NCBI RefSeq assembly: GCF_030269365.1
Contig: NZ_BSTF01000001.1
Coordinates: 434,001 to 498,000 of the forward strand
Length of the DNA: 64,000 nt
Source of the DNA: Lentzea sp. NBRC 102530
GTDB taxonomy: Bacteria; Actinomycetota; Actinomycetes; Mycobacteriales; Pseudonocardiaceae
Reading direction: 5' to 3'
Shown: positions 62,116-64,000 of the stretch, piece after piece
Layout of the letters: the number at the start of each line of letters is the position of its first letter
How positions within the stretch are numbered: the first letter of the stretch is position 1
The notes under the pieces: generated by a model
The model's input: the letters and a program-made list of their open reading frames with translations, nothing else
Database searches by the model: none
What the model was told of the DNA's origin: nothing
Program-made: the position numbers and the translations under genes

Positions 62116-62352
62116 ATGGCGAGCGGCGAAACCACACACCTCCCGCCGGGCCCGCAGAAGTTCTTCCTCGTCACGTCGGGCGTGCAGTGGCCGGAAGGCG
62201 TCGAGGCCGGTCTCACGGACATCAAGAAGGCACTGAACGCCTACGCGGAGGTGGAGCGGCACACGGCACGTCCACCCGCCACCCCGCGGTTCGTGAAGGG
62301 CACCGGCCCGACGACCGTCGAGGCCCGCGTCCGGCGACCGGAGCGTGACTGA
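62116..62352 (+). CDS. 78-aa truncated copy of the giant proteins' WXG100-like head
   Basis: ATG 62116 (GTG 62101 also in frame). Residues 1-45 (GETTHLPPGPQKFF, VQWPEGVEAGLTDIKKAL) align with the first 45 residues of both giant proteins. After that it diverges into a short basic tail with no membrane segment. It may be a gene remnant, or a small free-standing partner that mimics the head. The stop shares one base with the start of the response regulator gene, so it is co-translated with it. Confidence 0.7.
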   Translation: MASGETTHLPPGPQKFFLVTSGVQWPEGVEAGLTDIKKALNAYAEVERHTARPPATPRFVKGTGPTTVEARVRRPERD

Positions 62353-63071
62353 TGCGCGTTCTCCTCGTGGACCACGACAGGACCTCCACCGAGCAGGTCG
62401 TCCCGGCGTTGACCGGCCGCGGTTTCACCGTCACCTGGTCGCCGTCCCGCTACGGCGTCCTCGACCTGCTCGCCCGGCACGACGTGGTCCTGCTCGGGTC
62501 GGGCGTGCGGGACGTGGCGGGCGCGGACCTGTGCCGCCGCATCCGGAACGCGAGCATCGTGCCGATCGTGGTGGCCTCGGCGTGCGGGGCGGTCAGCGAC
62601 TGGATCGCCGCCTTCCAGCACGGAGCCGACGACCACGTCCTGAAGCCCTACGACGTGGACGACCTCATCAGCCGGTTGCAGGCGGTCCGGCTGAGACCCG
62701 CCAGACCGGCGGCATCGGCGTTCGACCCGGTCATCGTCATCGGTGACGTCCGGATCGACCTGGTCCTCAACGAGGTCCGCGTGGGCGGCGACCTGATCCC
62801 GTTGCCGCGCCTGCAGTTCCAGGTGCTCGTCATGGTGGCGCGGGCACGGGGCGTGATCTGCCCGCGCGACCGGCTCCTGGCGCGGTTGTGGCACGGCCGG
62901 CGGGGCCCGGCGGAGCACCGGGCGCTCGACGTCCACGTCTCGGTGCTGCGCAAGCGACTCGGCCGTCCCGAGCTGCTGGAGACCGTGCGCGGAGTGGGGT
63001 TCCGGCTCAACGCACCGGCTCGTGAGGGAAGTCCCGCGCATCGGACGCCATCGCCTGGAGGGGCACCGTGA
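62352..63071 (+). CDS. OmpR/PhoB-type response regulator lacking the phospho-acceptor Asp
   Basis: 239 aa. The receiver keeps the acidic start (VLLVDHD) and the switch Lys (HVLKPYD). The position where LVLLD normally carries the phosphorylated Asp reads VVLLGSG (about residue 49), so phosphorylation as usual is impossible. The C-terminal winged helix is intact: FQVLVMVARARGVICPRDRLLARLW, LDVHVSVLRKRLG, TVRGVGFRL. No histidine kinase is nearby. Probably phosphorylation-independent, perhaps constitutive or ligand-controlled. Coupling to the truncated head gene suggests a regulatory role in the giant-protein locus. Confidence 0.85.
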   Translation: MRVLLVDHDRTSTEQVVPALTGRGFTVTWSPSRYGVLDLLARHDVVLLGSGVRDVAGADLCRRIRNASIVPIVVASACGAVSDWIAAFQHGADDHVLKPYDVDDLISRLQAVRLRPARPAASAFDPVIVIGDVRIDLVLNEVRVGGDLIPLPRLQFQVLVMVARARGVICPRDRLLARLWHGRRGPAEHRALDVHVSVLRKRLGRPELLETVRGVGFRLNAPAREGSPAHRTPSPGGAP

Positions 63072-63117
63072 GTTCAGGACACTGTGGACGCGGCCGTCGC
63101 GGAGGAGGGAACACATC

Positions 63118-63594
63118 GTGATCCACACCAGCCGGCCGGTGGCGAACCGCCGGGTCGAATGGCTGCTGCGCGGCGTCCTGGCGCTGGCGTCGCTGGTGTC
63201 GGCGGCGCTGCACGGCATCCTCTGGGTGGTGGTCGGCTCGAGCCCGGTCGGGCCGCTCTTCGCGCTCAACGCGATGTCCGGACTCGCGATCGCCGCCGCC
63301 GTGCTCTCCTGGCGGCACCGGCTGCCGGTGTGGTTCGCGATCGACTTCGGTGTGGCGACCTTCGCCTCCTACGTCCTCGCGACGGTGCAGGGCGTCGGCA
63401 GGCAGTACAACCAGGTGTGGACGCCGCCGGAGATCGCCGGGATGGTCACCGACGTGCTGTGCGTCGTGGTGGGCTTGCTGCTGCTGACCAGGTACCCGCC
63501 GGTGTTCGGCGCCCGGCCCCGGGAAGAGCCCGGCGAGGAGCCGGCGAGCTGCGACTGCGCCCGCTGCACCGGCCTGACCGCGGGCGGCCGGTGA
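63118..63594 (+). CDS. Small membrane protein of unknown function
   Basis: 158 aa from GTG 63118, chosen for GGAGGAGGGA. Four helices: LRGVLALASLVSAALHGILW, LFALNAMSGLAIAAAVLSW, FAIDFGVATFASYVLATV and DVLCVVVGLLLLTRY. A C-terminal cytoplasmic tail ends with CDCARCTG, a possible metal-binding cluster. No family is recognised. The following gene starts on the last base of its stop codon. Confidence 0.75.
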   Translation: MIHTSRPVANRRVEWLLRGVLALASLVSAALHGILWVVVGSSPVGPLFALNAMSGLAIAAAVLSWRHRLPVWFAIDFGVATFASYVLATVQGVGRQYNQVWTPPEIAGMVTDVLCVVVGLLLLTRYPPVFGARPREEPGEEPASCDCARCTGLTAGGR

Positions 63595-64000
63595 TGGGCG
63601 CACCGGACGAGTCGTGGAGCGGCGGATTTCCCTTGCTCAGCAGCCTGTTGGACCCGCGTGACGTTCCGGCGCCACTCCCGCGCGACGTTCCGATGGCGCC
63701 ACCCTCGCACGACGTCCGGGTGCCGCCACCCCCACCTGCCGGGCCGGCGTTCACACTGCAACTCACTCCGGCTCCTGCCGCCTGCGGCCGTCCGCCGGCC
63801 GGCGGGATCGACGCGGAACGCGCGGAGTTCCGCCGCATCCACAACTCCAGCCCCGAGGACGACGCCGACCTGGACGCCCTGGCCCTGCGGCTCTACCTGG
63901 ACGGACGAGCCCCCGGCCTCGACACGGACCTGCGCAGGGGCGCGTCCGGTCCGCACGTCGCGTTCGCCCGGTGCGCCGCGGCCGCGCTGGCGAGGCTCGC
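63594..64000 (+). CDS. Partial gene running off the window, possibly ADP-ribosyltransferase-like
   Basis: ATG 63594 overlaps the previous stop; the frame is open for 135 codons to the window end. A Pro-rich N-terminus with DVP repeats (RDVPAPLPRDVPMAPP) leads into a folded part, DALALRLYLDGR...LDTDLRRG...FARCAAAALARLA. The order Y-T/L-like helix, LRxG, then a helix ending LxRL recalls the entry of R-S-E type ADP-ribosyltransferase domains in actinobacterial toxins, but the catalytic strands would lie outside. Assignment is tentative; the gene itself is well supported by coupling and codon use. Confidence 0.55.
   Translation, partial: MGAPDESWSGGFPLLSSLLDPRDVPAPLPRDVPMAPPSHDVRVPPPPPAGPAFTLQLTPAPAACGRPPAGGIDAERAEFRRIHNSSPEDDADLDALALRLYLDGRAPGLDTDLRRGASGPHVAFARCAAAALARL

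Noticed and set aside
1..64000. tRNA, rRNA or replication origin
   Set aside because: No cloverleaf-like tRNA, rRNA segment or DnaA-box cluster was noticed; intergenic gaps are mostly too short to hold them.

Overview
This is about 70 % GC DNA from a filamentous actinomycete, most likely a Pseudonocardiaceae-type genome (Lentzea/Saccharothrix/Actinosynnema-like). The basis is codon use, GTG/TTG starts, 4-nt ATGA stop/start overlaps, an ECF42 sigma/DGPF pair, a conservon, and giant WXG100-like proteins with a type VII secretion (T7SS) associated gene. The placement is inferred from gene content only; no rRNA or other marker gene is present.

Layout. 1-3.3 kb: small metabolic or exported proteins (lipoprotein-like fragment, FAD reductase, Tat-exported lyase-like protein, membrane protein, CXXC protein). 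3.3-9 kb: RidA and HxlR genes, a complete IS4-family insertion sequence (29-bp inverted repeats, 10-bp target duplication) placed exactly between two convergent genes, and a 1127-aa NACHT-type STAND NTPase. 9-14.4 kb: a frameshifted NmrA-like gene with a perfect palindrome upstream, a MarR regulator, an ECF42 sigma/DGPF operon plus a VOC gene that share one promoter motif, and a TetR/FAD-monooxygenase pair. 14.4-15.3 kb: degenerate DNA with an acyl-CoA dehydrogenase remnant.

15.3-19 kb is a complete conservon (cvnA-B-C-D). 19-24 kb holds a tryptophanase-type PLP lyase, a ketosynthase fragment cut off in mid-domain, and an ORF joining an N-terminally truncated LuxC-type acyl-CoA reductase to an intact cytochrome P450. 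This looks like a biosynthetic cluster with its centre deleted. 24-27.8 kb carries two RamR/AmfR-sized LuxR-type regulators, a SigD/ShbA-like sigma factor, an O-methyltransferase and a 36-aa RamS/AmfS-like class III lanthipeptide precursor. No LanKC synthetase is visible.

28-59 kb is dominated by two giant paralogous-headed genes. The first (2432 aa) has a WXG100-like membrane head, a possible papain-like domain, seven tandem helix-turn-helix-like repeats and a C-terminus resembling a SET domain. The second (7295 aa) has the same head, two HExxH metalloprotease modules, three amidoligase-like domains and five repeated modules, each with a His...Cys pair 55-56 residues apart as in clan CD (caspase-like) peptidases. 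It is translationally coupled to an unknown gene and a T7SS-associated gene. A third, 78-aa copy of the shared head lies at 62.1 kb, coupled to a response regulator without a phospho-acceptor Asp. The window ends inside another unknown gene. The giant-protein locus is the best candidate for an undescribed system: one polypeptide that combines amide-bond-making and amide-bond-breaking domains and is linked to T7SS.
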